Shown here piece after piece: positions 1 to 8,433 of a stretch of 32,093 nucleotides of DNA; within the stretch, counting starts at the first letter, position 1; each line of letters opens with the position of its first letter. The notes below the pieces were generated by a model. It made no database searches. It saw nothing but the letters and a program-made list of their open reading frames with translations, and was not told where the DNA came from. Made by a program: the position numbers and the translations under genes. The stretch is from PWND01 sp964601515 (GTDB taxonomy: Bacteria > Bacteroidota > Bacteroidia > Bacteroidales > UBA7960): the NCBI GenBank assembly GCA_964601515.1, contig CAZRNU010000022.1, positions 1 to 32,093 of the forward strand, given 5' to 3'.

Positions 1-1
1 T

Positions 2-1177
2 GATTATATAAATATTTCCCCGAATACTATAAGCACAACAGTCACATCAAAAGGCACAATAGGATATAACTATCCTAATTTTAATCAAGGATTAGGATTA
101 AAATATAGTTTATATAACAGGTCGCTTATTAAATGCGCAGGTTTAATTATAGGTAATTCAACATCCAAAGTGGTGGATAATATTTATGGAGCAACCGAAG
201 GAACATTTAATCAGTTTTTTAAATCGATAACAAATGCCGAATTTATTAATGAACCCGAAAATTCTCAGCTTGAAATAAAAGGTAGCTTTAATGATGATAA
301 TGCCGGTGCATTTGGTATGAACTTAAAGATTGACTATACCATTAAAGCTTGGGAAGATGCTCCCGACAATAAATACATAATTTTGGAATATGATATTATA
401 AATAACAGCGGAGATAAATATTCATCATTATATGCCGGATTTTTCGCCGACTGGATTATACAGGAGAATAAGACCCATAGAGCTTCTTTTGACATTAACA
501 ATAACTTGGGTTACGCATATTCAACTTCAGGGGGGTATTATACAGGAATAAGCCTTTTATCTGACCATGATCCAAAACATTATGCATTTGATAATCAAGG
601 CTATGGTGGAAGTTTGAAAATATCAGATGGTTTTACAAGTTTTGAGAAGTATACCGCCCTAAAATCTAATCGCAACTCGGCAGGACTTTTCGACACAAAT
701 AATGATATCAGCACTTTATTGGGAAGTGGTCCATTTATTTTAAACCATAACGATACACTTAAAATCGCATTTGCTTTACTTGTGGGAGATCATTTAACTG
801 ACCTGATGCAAAGTGCCATAAGTGCAACAGCAAAATATACAGTCAACATAGATGACGACGACGACGACGATGATGACGATGACGACGATAATTATGTTTA
901 TGAAACAAATTCACAAAATCAATACAAAATAATTATCAACAGAAATCCCTTCTCCTCAAATATATTCAGCTTCAATTTTGTTGTTTATAACCAAATCTCA
1001 CTAGGAATAACAATTACAGATATAAACGGAAGCCTTGTTTATAAAAGCAACCCGGAACTACTAAATACTGGGAATTACTCTTATAGCATTGATGCTTGCA
1101 AATGGGCACAAGGCACATATCTGATGCAACTTTATACCGGACAAAACGTACAAATCATTAAGATTATTAAGCTTTGA
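2..1177 (+). CDS. T9SS type A sorting domain protein, C-terminal part (probable S8-type peptidase tail)
   Basis: The reading frame is open from base 2 with no stop, so this is the 3' end of a gene that starts before the window. The internal GTG at 170 is unlikely to be the real start. The last ~80 residues form a Por secretion tail: an NPFSS start, a predicted beta-strand core, then WAQGTYLMQLYTGQ and a KIIKL end. This directs export through the type IX system across the outer membrane, where the tail is normally cleaved. The preceding ~280 residues look like the beta-rich region that follows the catalytic domain in many Bacteroidota S8 subtilisin-like peptidases (for example YIILEYDIINNSG and YAGFFADW). 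The catalytic domain itself is not in the window, so the peptidase assignment is inference. A run of 13 aspartates separates the two parts. The next gene begins 21 bp downstream. Confidence 0.7.
   Translation, partial: DYINISPNTISTTVTSKGTIGYNYPNFNQGLGLKYSLYNRSLIKCAGLIIGNSTSKVVDNIYGATEGTFNQFFKSITNAEFINEPENSQLEIKGSFNDDNAGAFGMNLKIDYTIKAWEDAPDNKYIILEYDIINNSGDKYSSLYAGFFADWIIQENKTHRASFDINNNLGYAYSTSGGYYTGISLLSDHDPKHYAFDNQGYGGSLKISDGFTSFEKYTALKSNRNSAGLFDTNNDISTLLGSGPFILNHNDTLKIAFALLVGDHLTDLMQSAISATAKYTVNIDDDDDDDDDDDDDNYVYETNSQNQYKIIINRNPFSSNIFSFNFVVYNQISLGITITDINGSLVYKSNPELLNTGNYSYSIDACKWAQGTYLMQLYTGQNVQIIKIIKL
851..889 (+). repeat. GAY-codon simple repeat encoding 13 consecutive aspartates
   Basis: Thirteen GAC or GAT codons in a row lie in frame between the beta-rich domain and the T9SS sorting domain. 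The mix of GAC and GAT suggests that selection or ageing has broken up a pure trinucleotide repeat. It probably acts as an acidic, possibly calcium-binding or flexible linker next to the site where the sorting domain is cleaved. Confidence 0.85.
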
Positions 1178-1198
1178 CATTCTAAACAAAATTTGTAA

Positions 1199-2476
1199 AT
1201 GGACTATTTTGAATTTATCCCTCAAAAACTCATAGATTTTTTGTTAGTTACTCTTTACTCTCTGATTATAGGTATGACTGTAAGAAGGCTATATTCAGAG
1301 AAAGAAGGCACCATTGAAAAACTATTTGGTTCTGACAGAACACTCACATTCATTGGAATTTTGGGTTACATTCTGTTTATGGCAGATCCTAAAAACCTTG
1401 TTCCATACCTTGGAGGAGGCTTAATAGTTTCAATTTTTCTTGGGATATATTATTACAGAAAGACTCAAGACAAGGAAAATTTTGGTTTCACAACACTAAT
1501 AGTAGCTCTAATAACTTATTGCATTCCTTTACTAGTATTAACCCAACCACCATGGTTCACTATTTTGGTAGTTGTGACTGTATTATTTTTCACTGAGTCG
1601 AAAAAATCATTTGTTGAAATATCAAGAAAATTTGACAAAGATGAGTTTATAACTTTGGCAAAGTTTTTAGCAATTGCAGGAGTTATTCTGCCCATTATTC
1701 CAAATGAGTCTATAGTGCCATTTCTGGAAATTACACCTTTTAATATCTGGATTGCTGTGGTAGTAATTTCGGGCATTTCATACTTCAGTTATTTATTAAG
1801 AAAATTTGTTTTTGTTAATTCTGGCATAACTATCTCAGCATTACTTGGGGGTTTATACAGTAGCACTGCAACAACTATTATTCTTGCAAAAAAAGGCAGA
1901 GATTCCGACTATAATGCAACTCCATTTGCAATTGGGATTATCCTATCTATGGCAATGATGTATTTCAGGATACTAATTCTTATGTTCATTTTTAACAGAG
2001 CTTTAGCAGCGCATCTTATGCCATACTTTATCATTATGATATTTGTTTCCATTGCTGCTGCAGGGCTTATTTATTTCAGAAATAAAAGATTTAAAAATGT
2101 AATTGAATCAGGCATTGGGGTTGACAGAAACCCTCTTGAGTTTAAAGTTGCTCTAATTTTTACTTTACTATTTGTATCGTTTTCTTTTATAACATATTTC
2201 GTAATTGAATGGTTTGGTATTCAGGGATTAAATATATTATCTTGGATTGTTGGTGTGTCTGATATTGACCCTTTTTTATTAAACCTTTTCCAAGGAAAGT
2301 TTAACGTAGATGTAAATCTTATTGCTCTTTCAACGATGCAGTCGGTGATAAGTAATAACATCATAAAAACAATTTATGCATCTGTTATCGCCGGCCCAAA
2401 TCTTAGAAAAAATGTAGTTTTTGGAATGTTAGTAATCATTGCTGCTAATGTGGTCTTGCTTTTCTTCTTGTTATAA
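1199..2476 (+). CDS. MgtC/SapB-like, DUF4010 family integral membrane protein
   Basis: The 425-residue product is almost entirely hydrophobic, with about 11-12 likely membrane segments. The first ~130 residues resemble the MgtC/SapB N-terminal region (LIIGMTVRRLYSEKEG, then GYILFM and further helices). The rest matches DUF4010, including the characteristic segment LLGGLYSSTATTIILAKK. Family members sit in the inner membrane. Their substrate is not known, and a link to Mg2+ is only suggested by MgtC homology. The ATG at 1199 is 21 bp after the preceding stop. The following gene starts 12 bp downstream, so the two are probably co-transcribed. Confidence 0.8.
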   Translation: MDYFEFIPQKLIDFLLVTLYSLIIGMTVRRLYSEKEGTIEKLFGSDRTLTFIGILGYILFMADPKNLVPYLGGGLIVSIFLGIYYYRKTQDKENFGFTTLIVALITYCIPLLVLTQPPWFTILVVVTVLFFTESKKSFVEISRKFDKDEFITLAKFLAIAGVILPIIPNESIVPFLEITPFNIWIAVVVISGISYFSYLLRKFVFVNSGITISALLGGLYSSTATTIILAKKGRDSDYNATPFAIGIILSMAMMYFRILILMFIFNRALAAHLMPYFIIMIFVSIAAAGLIYFRNKRFKNVIESGIGVDRNPLEFKVALIFTLLFVSFSFITYFVIEWFGIQGLNILSWIVGVSDIDPFLLNLFQGKFNVDVNLIALSTMQSVISNNIIKTIYASVIAGPNLRKNVVFGMLVIIAANVVLLFFLL

Positions 2477-2488
2477 ATGATCCTTTAA

Positions 2489-5221
2489 ATGGAAAAAACC
2501 GGCAAAGCATTTATTATAATTATTCTAGTAGTAGTTTTTGCTATTGCAGGTATTTGGTATGCCTTACTTGAATTGCAGAAAAGGTCAATCGACTCTTCTA
2601 TTGACATGTATAGTTTTGTAGCCTCAGATGCAGCCATACTTCTTCATATAAAAGAAACAGACAATATACTTAGTGAATTATTTGCAAACAAATTATTTGC
2701 TGAACCCGCTATAAAATCGTTGCTCGGACAAATCCCTGATTATTTTATTTCGGGCATAGATTCATTAAAAACATTAAACCCAAATCTTTATAATGAAATT
2801 ATAGCGAGCCAATGCCTCATTTCGATTCACCAAAGACAAGAAAAACTAAATTACTTGTTTCAATTCAGATTTAGCAATAAAATTGATTTTGAGAGCATTA
2901 AACAAGCATTAGAAATAATACTTAAACCCAAAAAAACAGAATCACTTGTTTTTCTTGAAAGCAATATTATCACATCAGAACCAAACAACAGCGAAGAAAA
3001 AATAAGCTGGACATTATTCAAAGGAAGCCTTCTAATTTGCAAAAACAAACAAATCATAGAGCAAAGTATAACAAACTTCTCTTCTGAAAGAAGCATTGAC
3101 AAAGATGAGGAGTTTAAAAAAATTCGCAGAACTGCCGGCATTCAAAATAATAATTTATTTATTGATTACAGAAAGCTAAGCCAATATGACCATAATGCTT
3201 TTGTAGAAAGAACATTGCCATTGGGAGTGTTTTCACATATTGCAAACTGGGGCGCTTATGATATAATCTCTTTAGATAATCAGATAATGCTCAATGGGTA
3301 CCTATCAAAAAGTATTTCGGGCAACTGCTTTTTATCTTCATTACACAATCAAACCTCTTTTGACGAAGGGATTTTCAACATTATACCTGAGAAAACAATA
3401 CTATTGAATGTAGTCGGAATTGAAAATATGAGTTCTATGAATGATAAGCTTAAGTCATATTTTTCCGGCAACGATTATTTCTTAGAATATTTAAAAAATG
3501 TAAGTATTCATGATGATAAATATTCAATAAAAAGCCATGAAATTCAAAACTATATTGATGGGTTTCTTGCCTTAGGACTGATTAGTAATAATGATAATGA
3601 AAACTTCTGGTTCTCAATTATAAAAATTAAAAATTCTGATGATTTTGTTGATTCAATAATTTCTGAAAGGACAAATCTTCAAATAACTCAAGAAAATATT
3701 GATTATACTGATAATTATCTTGACTCAGCAATGTCGATTTACAGACTTTCAGAAGATAATATACTTTTTCAGGTAATCACAGGCGGATTAATATCAATGA
3801 GTTTTGAGTATGTTGCAATAAATGACAGTTTGTTAATTGCAACAAATGACAGCATAGGACTTGTTGACATATTAAATTCAATTAAACAACAAAAAAGCAT
3901 AAAAACTCAACCAAATTTCTCGTCTTCTCTTAATTCATTTCACAAGAATTCAAATTATTTCTTCTATTCTGCTTTCCCCGATGGATTTGACAAAGAAACA
4001 ATATCAGATAAAGCATTTGATTTCTTAAATTCTAACAAAGATGGGCTTTCAGCTTATGGAAATGTTGGAATAGAAATACTTCAGCACAGAGACGGATTAT
4101 TTTATAATATAATTTCCATTACCGGGAAAAATGAATACAAAAAACCAAAATCGGGATATTGGGAACTCAAGCTTGATACAATTATTCATAAAGGACCATA
4201 TTTAGTTAATAATCATATTGATGGCAGCAAGGAAATTATTTTACAAGACAAACATAATAACCTTTATTTAATTAACGATCAAGGAGATATTCTTTGGAAA
4301 CAAAAGATATCAGGACCGATAATGTCGGATATTATTCAGGTAGACATATACAAAAACAACAGATATCAATATATTTTCAATACACGTAATTTTATACATC
4401 TTTTAGATCGCAACGGTCAATATGTTAATGGATATCCAATAAGACTAAAAAATACAGCTTCAACAGGACTAGCTGTTTTTGATTATGATAACAATAAAAA
4501 CTATAGAATAATTATACCTGCAGAAAATAAGAGGATTTACAATTTCAATATTACCGGAAGAGCAATAGATGGGTGGAAAGAAATAAAAACAAATGATACG
4601 GTTGTAACTTCGCTACAACACTTAAAAATTGAAGGAAAGGATTACATTTTCGTTAAAGATAAATCCGGAAATATTTATGCAACCGACAGAAGAGGAGTAA
4701 GCAGAATAAACATTCCAAAAAATACAGTTACATCTTCAAAGTCAAATATTTATTTAGGATACGATAATGAAGCACCATTTTTTATTACATCGGGCATTTA
4801 TGGTGAAATAATAAAGATTTTTTTAAATGATAAGACTGAAGTTTCATCTTTTATAAAATTATCCGACAGTCATTGCTTTGCATATAGCAATTTCAGAAAT
4901 CACGACGAAAAAGACATAATATTATTAGATAATGGAAATTTGTACGTTTACGATATTAAGGGCGTAGAATATATTAATAAGCAAATTTCAACATCCAAAA
5001 ACATATTTTTGGGCAATATTATAACTATAGATGAAGACTATTACATTCAAGTTATTGATGTAGATAACAGCCAAGTTGTTCTGATTAACAAAAATGGCTA
5101 TATAGAAACTGAATATATTTTTGAAAGCGATAGGCAGATTATACTAGAAGATTATAAGATAGAAAATAAAATAAAAATTATTTCAGCACACAGAAATTAT
5201 ATCAAAGTATATGAAAAATAA
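2489..5221 (+). CDS. Membrane-anchored DUF3352-like protein with C-terminal beta-propeller repeats
   Basis: The 910-residue protein has one N-terminal membrane helix (about residues 7-28) and no lipobox, so it is probably anchored in the inner membrane with a large periplasmic part. Residues ~40-550 resemble DUF3352-type proteins: a start like SFVASDAAILLHIKE, then repeated alpha/beta segments. Residues ~560-910 contain several degenerate propeller blades of PQQ/FG-GAP type, each with a hydrophobic strand, a turn and a short strand (NLYLINDQGDILWKQ, FIHLLDRNGQYVNGYP, IYNFNITGRAIDGW, NIYATDRRGVSRI, NLYVYDIKGVEYI). No catalytic motif was recognised. It may be a periplasmic scaffold or sensor, but this is inference. 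It lies between the DUF4010 gene (12 bp gap) and a lipoprotein gene (92 bp gap). Confidence 0.6.
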   Translation: MEKTGKAFIIIILVVVFAIAGIWYALLELQKRSIDSSIDMYSFVASDAAILLHIKETDNILSELFANKLFAEPAIKSLLGQIPDYFISGIDSLKTLNPNLYNEIIASQCLISIHQRQEKLNYLFQFRFSNKIDFESIKQALEIILKPKKTESLVFLESNIITSEPNNSEEKISWTLFKGSLLICKNKQIIEQSITNFSSERSIDKDEEFKKIRRTAGIQNNNLFIDYRKLSQYDHNAFVERTLPLGVFSHIANWGAYDIISLDNQIMLNGYLSKSISGNCFLSSLHNQTSFDEGIFNIIPEKTILLNVVGIENMSSMNDKLKSYFSGNDYFLEYLKNVSIHDDKYSIKSHEIQNYIDGFLALGLISNNDNENFWFSIIKIKNSDDFVDSIISERTNLQITQENIDYTDNYLDSAMSIYRLSEDNILFQVITGGLISMSFEYVAINDSLLIATNDSIGLVDILNSIKQQKSIKTQPNFSSSLNSFHKNSNYFFYSAFPDGFDKETISDKAFDFLNSNKDGLSAYGNVGIEILQHRDGLFYNIISITGKNEYKKPKSGYWELKLDTIIHKGPYLVNNHIDGSKEIILQDKHNNLYLINDQGDILWKQKISGPIMSDIIQVDIYKNNRYQYIFNTRNFIHLLDRNGQYVNGYPIRLKNTASTGLAVFDYDNNKNYRIIIPAENKRIYNFNITGRAIDGWKEIKTNDTVVTSLQHLKIEGKDYIFVKDKSGNIYATDRRGVSRINIPKNTVTSSKSNIYLGYDNEAPFFITSGIYGEIIKIFLNDKTEVSSFIKLSDSHCFAYSNFRNHDEKDIILLDNGNLYVYDIKGVEYINKQISTSKNIFLGNIITIDEDYYIQVIDVDNSQVVLINKNGYIETEYIFESDRQIILEDYKIENKIKIISAHRNYIKVYEK

Positions 5222-5245
5222 TGCTAATACTTGAGTGATTTTTAA

Positions 5246-5253
5246 TAATTTTG
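5246..5253 (+). promoter_or_regulatory. Candidate Bacteroidota -7 box upstream of the lipoprotein gene
   Basis: TAATTTTG matches the TAnnTTTG consensus and lies 60 bp before the lipoprotein ATG in the 92 bp gap. The only nearby TTG (5231-5233) is too close to act as a standard -33 element, so support is weak. Confidence 0.3.
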
Positions 5254-5313
5254 CTAGGAAACTTACTATTTATTTGTTTTTCGCATAAGAAACTAACAAT
5301 ATAAATTACAATT

Positions 5314-6903
5314 ATGAAAGCAATCAAATTAAAAGGAAAAGTAAAAAAATTAATTGTTTTTATTTTACTTATTCCATTTTGGAGTGGCTGTGATTACAGC
5401 TATTTAGACATGGAAGAACTTCCTGAATATGAATATTCATCAGAATGGATATTACCATTATTAAAGTCAAAAATGAACATTAACAGTTTGTTCATCGATA
5501 GCGAAGACCAAACAGTATTCATAGATAATGACGACTTAGTGTGGCTTATTTATCAAGGTGAACTATATTCTATTACAGGAGGCGAAGAATATAGCATTCC
5601 AAATCAGTCATTCAACTATGATTTAACCTTTAATGGAGCAAATAAAAATAAAGCCACTTTCTTTCAACAAATATCTTTTAATCCGCAGGATGATGAAGAT
5701 ATTAGAAAGATTATTTTTACAAGTGGCCAGATGAATTTCTCTGCTCTTTCGCCACAACTTGTATTAGAAGGTGTTCAATTACAATTTGACATAACTATTT
5801 TGAATTCAGATGATGGCAGCGGAAATCCAATTTCTTTTAGCACTCAACTTGCACAATCATCACAAGTAAGTCTTGCTAATAAAACATTGAATTTCGCTGC
5901 AAATCAAACACTTACAATTCAGCTGGATGTTACAGTAATTTCAGGAACGCCCTCAAGCCCACCTTACACAATAAACTTATCACAGAGCTTTTCTAACCTT
6001 GACTATTTTGAACTGCAAGGCTATATGAAGCAACGTTCATTTTCTTTAGGAAGTGATGATGTTGACCTTGGATTTTTTAAAAATGTTGTGGATGGGGAAA
6101 TATTCTTTGAGGACCCAACAATTGAGATAAAAGCAGAAAACTCTTACGGTATTCCTATTGACATTCATTTTGATGCTTTTTTCTCATCTTATGATGAAGA
6201 CAAAGTAGATGTAACAGGAAATCCTGTGCCTGACAATCCATGGAGAATTAATTCTCCAACAATAATGAATGCAGGCACTGTTGTTCCGACTGAATATGAA
6301 ATCAATAAAACAAATTCAAATATTCATGATGTTATTGCTATTATGCCAAAGACTGTATCTTATGATATTAGAGGAGAAACAAACCCTGATGGAAACACAC
6401 AACTAAACCATGTTAGAAAAGACAGTCAGTTCAGAGTTGGAGTAATAGTTAATCTTCCGCTTCATGGTTGGCTAAGACTCGCCGGATTTAGAGACACTAT
6501 GGATTTTGTATTACCAGAAGTTGACAACATTGAATATCTTGAACTTGTAATTAACACAGTTAACACCATTCCGGTTACTTCGTTTCTGCAAATGGATGCA
6601 TTTGATGCAGATTACAACTTCCTGAAAACTATATTAAGAGGTGATCAGGCATTGATATTGGCAGCAGAAGTAGATTTTGACGGAAATGTATTGAGTGAGA
6701 AGAAGTCTACAACTTCCATTAGAATTGAAAAAGAGGAATTAGAAGAGATTAAAAATGTTGCACACCTTGTTTTCAGGGCCAAAGTAACTTCATATGGCGA
6801 CGGTCAAAGAAACATAAAAATATTCTCTCATAATGAATTAAATGTTTATGTCGGGGTAAAAGCCGGCATAAAGCAAGTAGTTAATTTTGGAAGTGAAGAG
6901 TAA
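5314..6903 (+). CDS. Putative lipoprotein of unknown function
   Basis: The 529-residue product begins with basic residues, a hydrophobic stretch and the lipobox-like WSGC, with the acylated cysteine at residue 26. It is therefore likely to be an envelope lipoprotein. The tryptophan at -3 is unusual for a lipobox. The remainder is predicted to be beta-rich, with many Asp, Asn, Ser and Thr residues and repeated strand patterns typical of exported Bacteroidota proteins. No enzyme motif was seen. The next gene encodes a DUF5723 outer-membrane protein 37 bp downstream, so the two may be made together and may work at the outer membrane. That partnership is inference from spacing only. Confidence 0.7.
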   Translation: MKAIKLKGKVKKLIVFILLIPFWSGCDYSYLDMEELPEYEYSSEWILPLLKSKMNINSLFIDSEDQTVFIDNDDLVWLIYQGELYSITGGEEYSIPNQSFNYDLTFNGANKNKATFFQQISFNPQDDEDIRKIIFTSGQMNFSALSPQLVLEGVQLQFDITILNSDDGSGNPISFSTQLAQSSQVSLANKTLNFAANQTLTIQLDVTVISGTPSSPPYTINLSQSFSNLDYFELQGYMKQRSFSLGSDDVDLGFFKNVVDGEIFFEDPTIEIKAENSYGIPIDIHFDAFFSSYDEDKVDVTGNPVPDNPWRINSPTIMNAGTVVPTEYEINKTNSNIHDVIAIMPKTVSYDIRGETNPDGNTQLNHVRKDSQFRVGVIVNLPLHGWLRLAGFRDTMDFVLPEVDNIEYLELVINTVNTIPVTSFLQMDAFDADYNFLKTILRGDQALILAAEVDFDGNVLSEKKSTTSIRIEKEELEEIKNVAHLVFRAKVTSYGDGQRNIKIFSHNELNVYVGVKAGIKQVVNFGSEE

Positions 6904-6940
6904 AAATTAATTAAATTATTCTGACAGAAAAGACATAGTT

Positions 6941-8419
6941 ATGACAACATTCATTTTAAATAAAATCCAATTTCGTTTTATTGTTTTATTTTTATTCCTT
7001 TTGGTATTGGCAACACAATCATATGGTCAGCAATACAATACTATTTATTGGATGCAAGGAATTCCACAATATGTTTATAGCAACCCAGCCCACCAAACTG
7101 ATGCAAACTGGTATATAGGCATGCCGGGTACTTCTAGCATATACGGGGGATTCGGCAATTCAGGTTTCAAAATTTCAGATTTACTTAGAATGGATGCAAA
7201 TAATAATCCATACTGGGACGAAGCCAATTTTCTCTCAAAGCTTAAAAATAAAAATTTACTATACGCCGATGCTCAAATTGAGGCTTTAGCATTTGGTTTC
7301 AGGTTTAAAGAGAAGAACTATTTTCATTTTAACTTTTCCGAAAAAATTTCTGTCCAAATGGGTTACCCAAAAGACCTTTTCTTGTTGGCTCTTGAGGGAA
7401 ATAATTATTTCGTTGAAAACACAGATCATGGAGATGCAAATTTTGACGGCCTGGGATTAAATATTATGCACTACAGTGAAGCAGGATTAGGTTATTCCAG
7501 AATATTGAACGATAACATTAACATTGGAGGAAAAGTAAAGATATTATTCGGACATGCAAATGCTTACATGAAATCAAATGATTTGAGATTTAACACAAAT
7601 CCTGAAACATTTGCTCTTACATTATACACAGATGCAACAATCAACACATCTCTTCCAATGGAAATAGGCCCAATAGAATTGGGAGGCGATGATGATGAAA
7701 ATGAAAGTGAGAATGGGGATGAATTTGTTTTTGATCCGGTTGAATATCTGGTAAATTTTAACAATTTTGGACTTGCAGGCGATCTTGGAGTTGTTTATCA
7801 TTATGATGAAAAAATTACACTTGCTTTAAGTATTATTGACCTTGGTTTTATTGGTTGGAAATCAGGCGTTGAAAACCAAAGAGTTACCGGAGAAGTTATG
7901 TATGATGGTATTGATATCGGCAACCTTTTTGAACTTGCCGGATTTGTAGAACCAATTGATGATAATGGTGATGAACCATCTGACCCTTTGGATCAGGCAT
8001 TAGAGAATTTTGACATTGCATACTCACAAAACTCGTACTCTGTTTTTATGTCACCAAAAATATTTGTTTCAGCAAAGTATATTCTATCCGAAAAACACAA
8101 TGTGAGTTTCTTGGCTAGAGGCAATTTTTTTGAAAGTAAATTATATCCTGCATTGACATTAGCATATAATATTCAGCCAATAAAACCTGTGGGATTTACA
8201 CTAGCATACAGTTATATGAATTATAATTATATGAATATTGGTTTTGGAATGCATCTGAACCTTTATCCGTTTCAACTATATTTAGTAGCAGACAATATTT
8301 TCCCGGCATTACAACCACATACAGTACAAACAGCAAATATTCATTTTGGCATAAACTGGGTATTTGGATATCGTAAGAAATCAGACCCAAGCAAACCATT
8401 TTGTGGTTGGTCTTTTTAA
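6941..8419 (+). CDS. DUF5723 family outer-membrane protein
   Basis: The 492-residue protein has a signal peptide (basic residues, then FIVLFLFLLVLATQSYG, cleavage near residue 29). The mature start, with QYNTIYWMQGIPQYVYSNPA, and the following glycine- and tyrosine-rich strands match DUF5723, a Bacteroidota family predicted to form an outer-membrane beta-barrel related to PorP/SprF/FadL-like proteins. A very acidic insertion at residues ~250-265 (DDDENESENGDEF) is probably a surface loop. The C-terminus ends in KPFCGWSF, so the last residue is aromatic as in many barrels. The role is unknown. It follows the lipoprotein gene by 37 bp and precedes ccmF by 14 bp. Confidence 0.8.
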   Translation: MTTFILNKIQFRFIVLFLFLLVLATQSYGQQYNTIYWMQGIPQYVYSNPAHQTDANWYIGMPGTSSIYGGFGNSGFKISDLLRMDANNNPYWDEANFLSKLKNKNLLYADAQIEALAFGFRFKEKNYFHFNFSEKISVQMGYPKDLFLLALEGNNYFVENTDHGDANFDGLGLNIMHYSEAGLGYSRILNDNINIGGKVKILFGHANAYMKSNDLRFNTNPETFALTLYTDATINTSLPMEIGPIELGGDDDENESENGDEFVFDPVEYLVNFNNFGLAGDLGVVYHYDEKITLALSIIDLGFIGWKSGVENQRVTGEVMYDGIDIGNLFELAGFVEPIDDNGDEPSDPLDQALENFDIAYSQNSYSVFMSPKIFVSAKYILSEKHNVSFLARGNFFESKLYPALTLAYNIQPIKPVGFTLAYSYMNYNYMNIGFGMHLNLYPFQLYLVADNIFPALQPHTVQTANIHFGINWVFGYRKKSDPSKPFCGWSF

Positions 8420-8433
8420 AATAACCATCTGAT

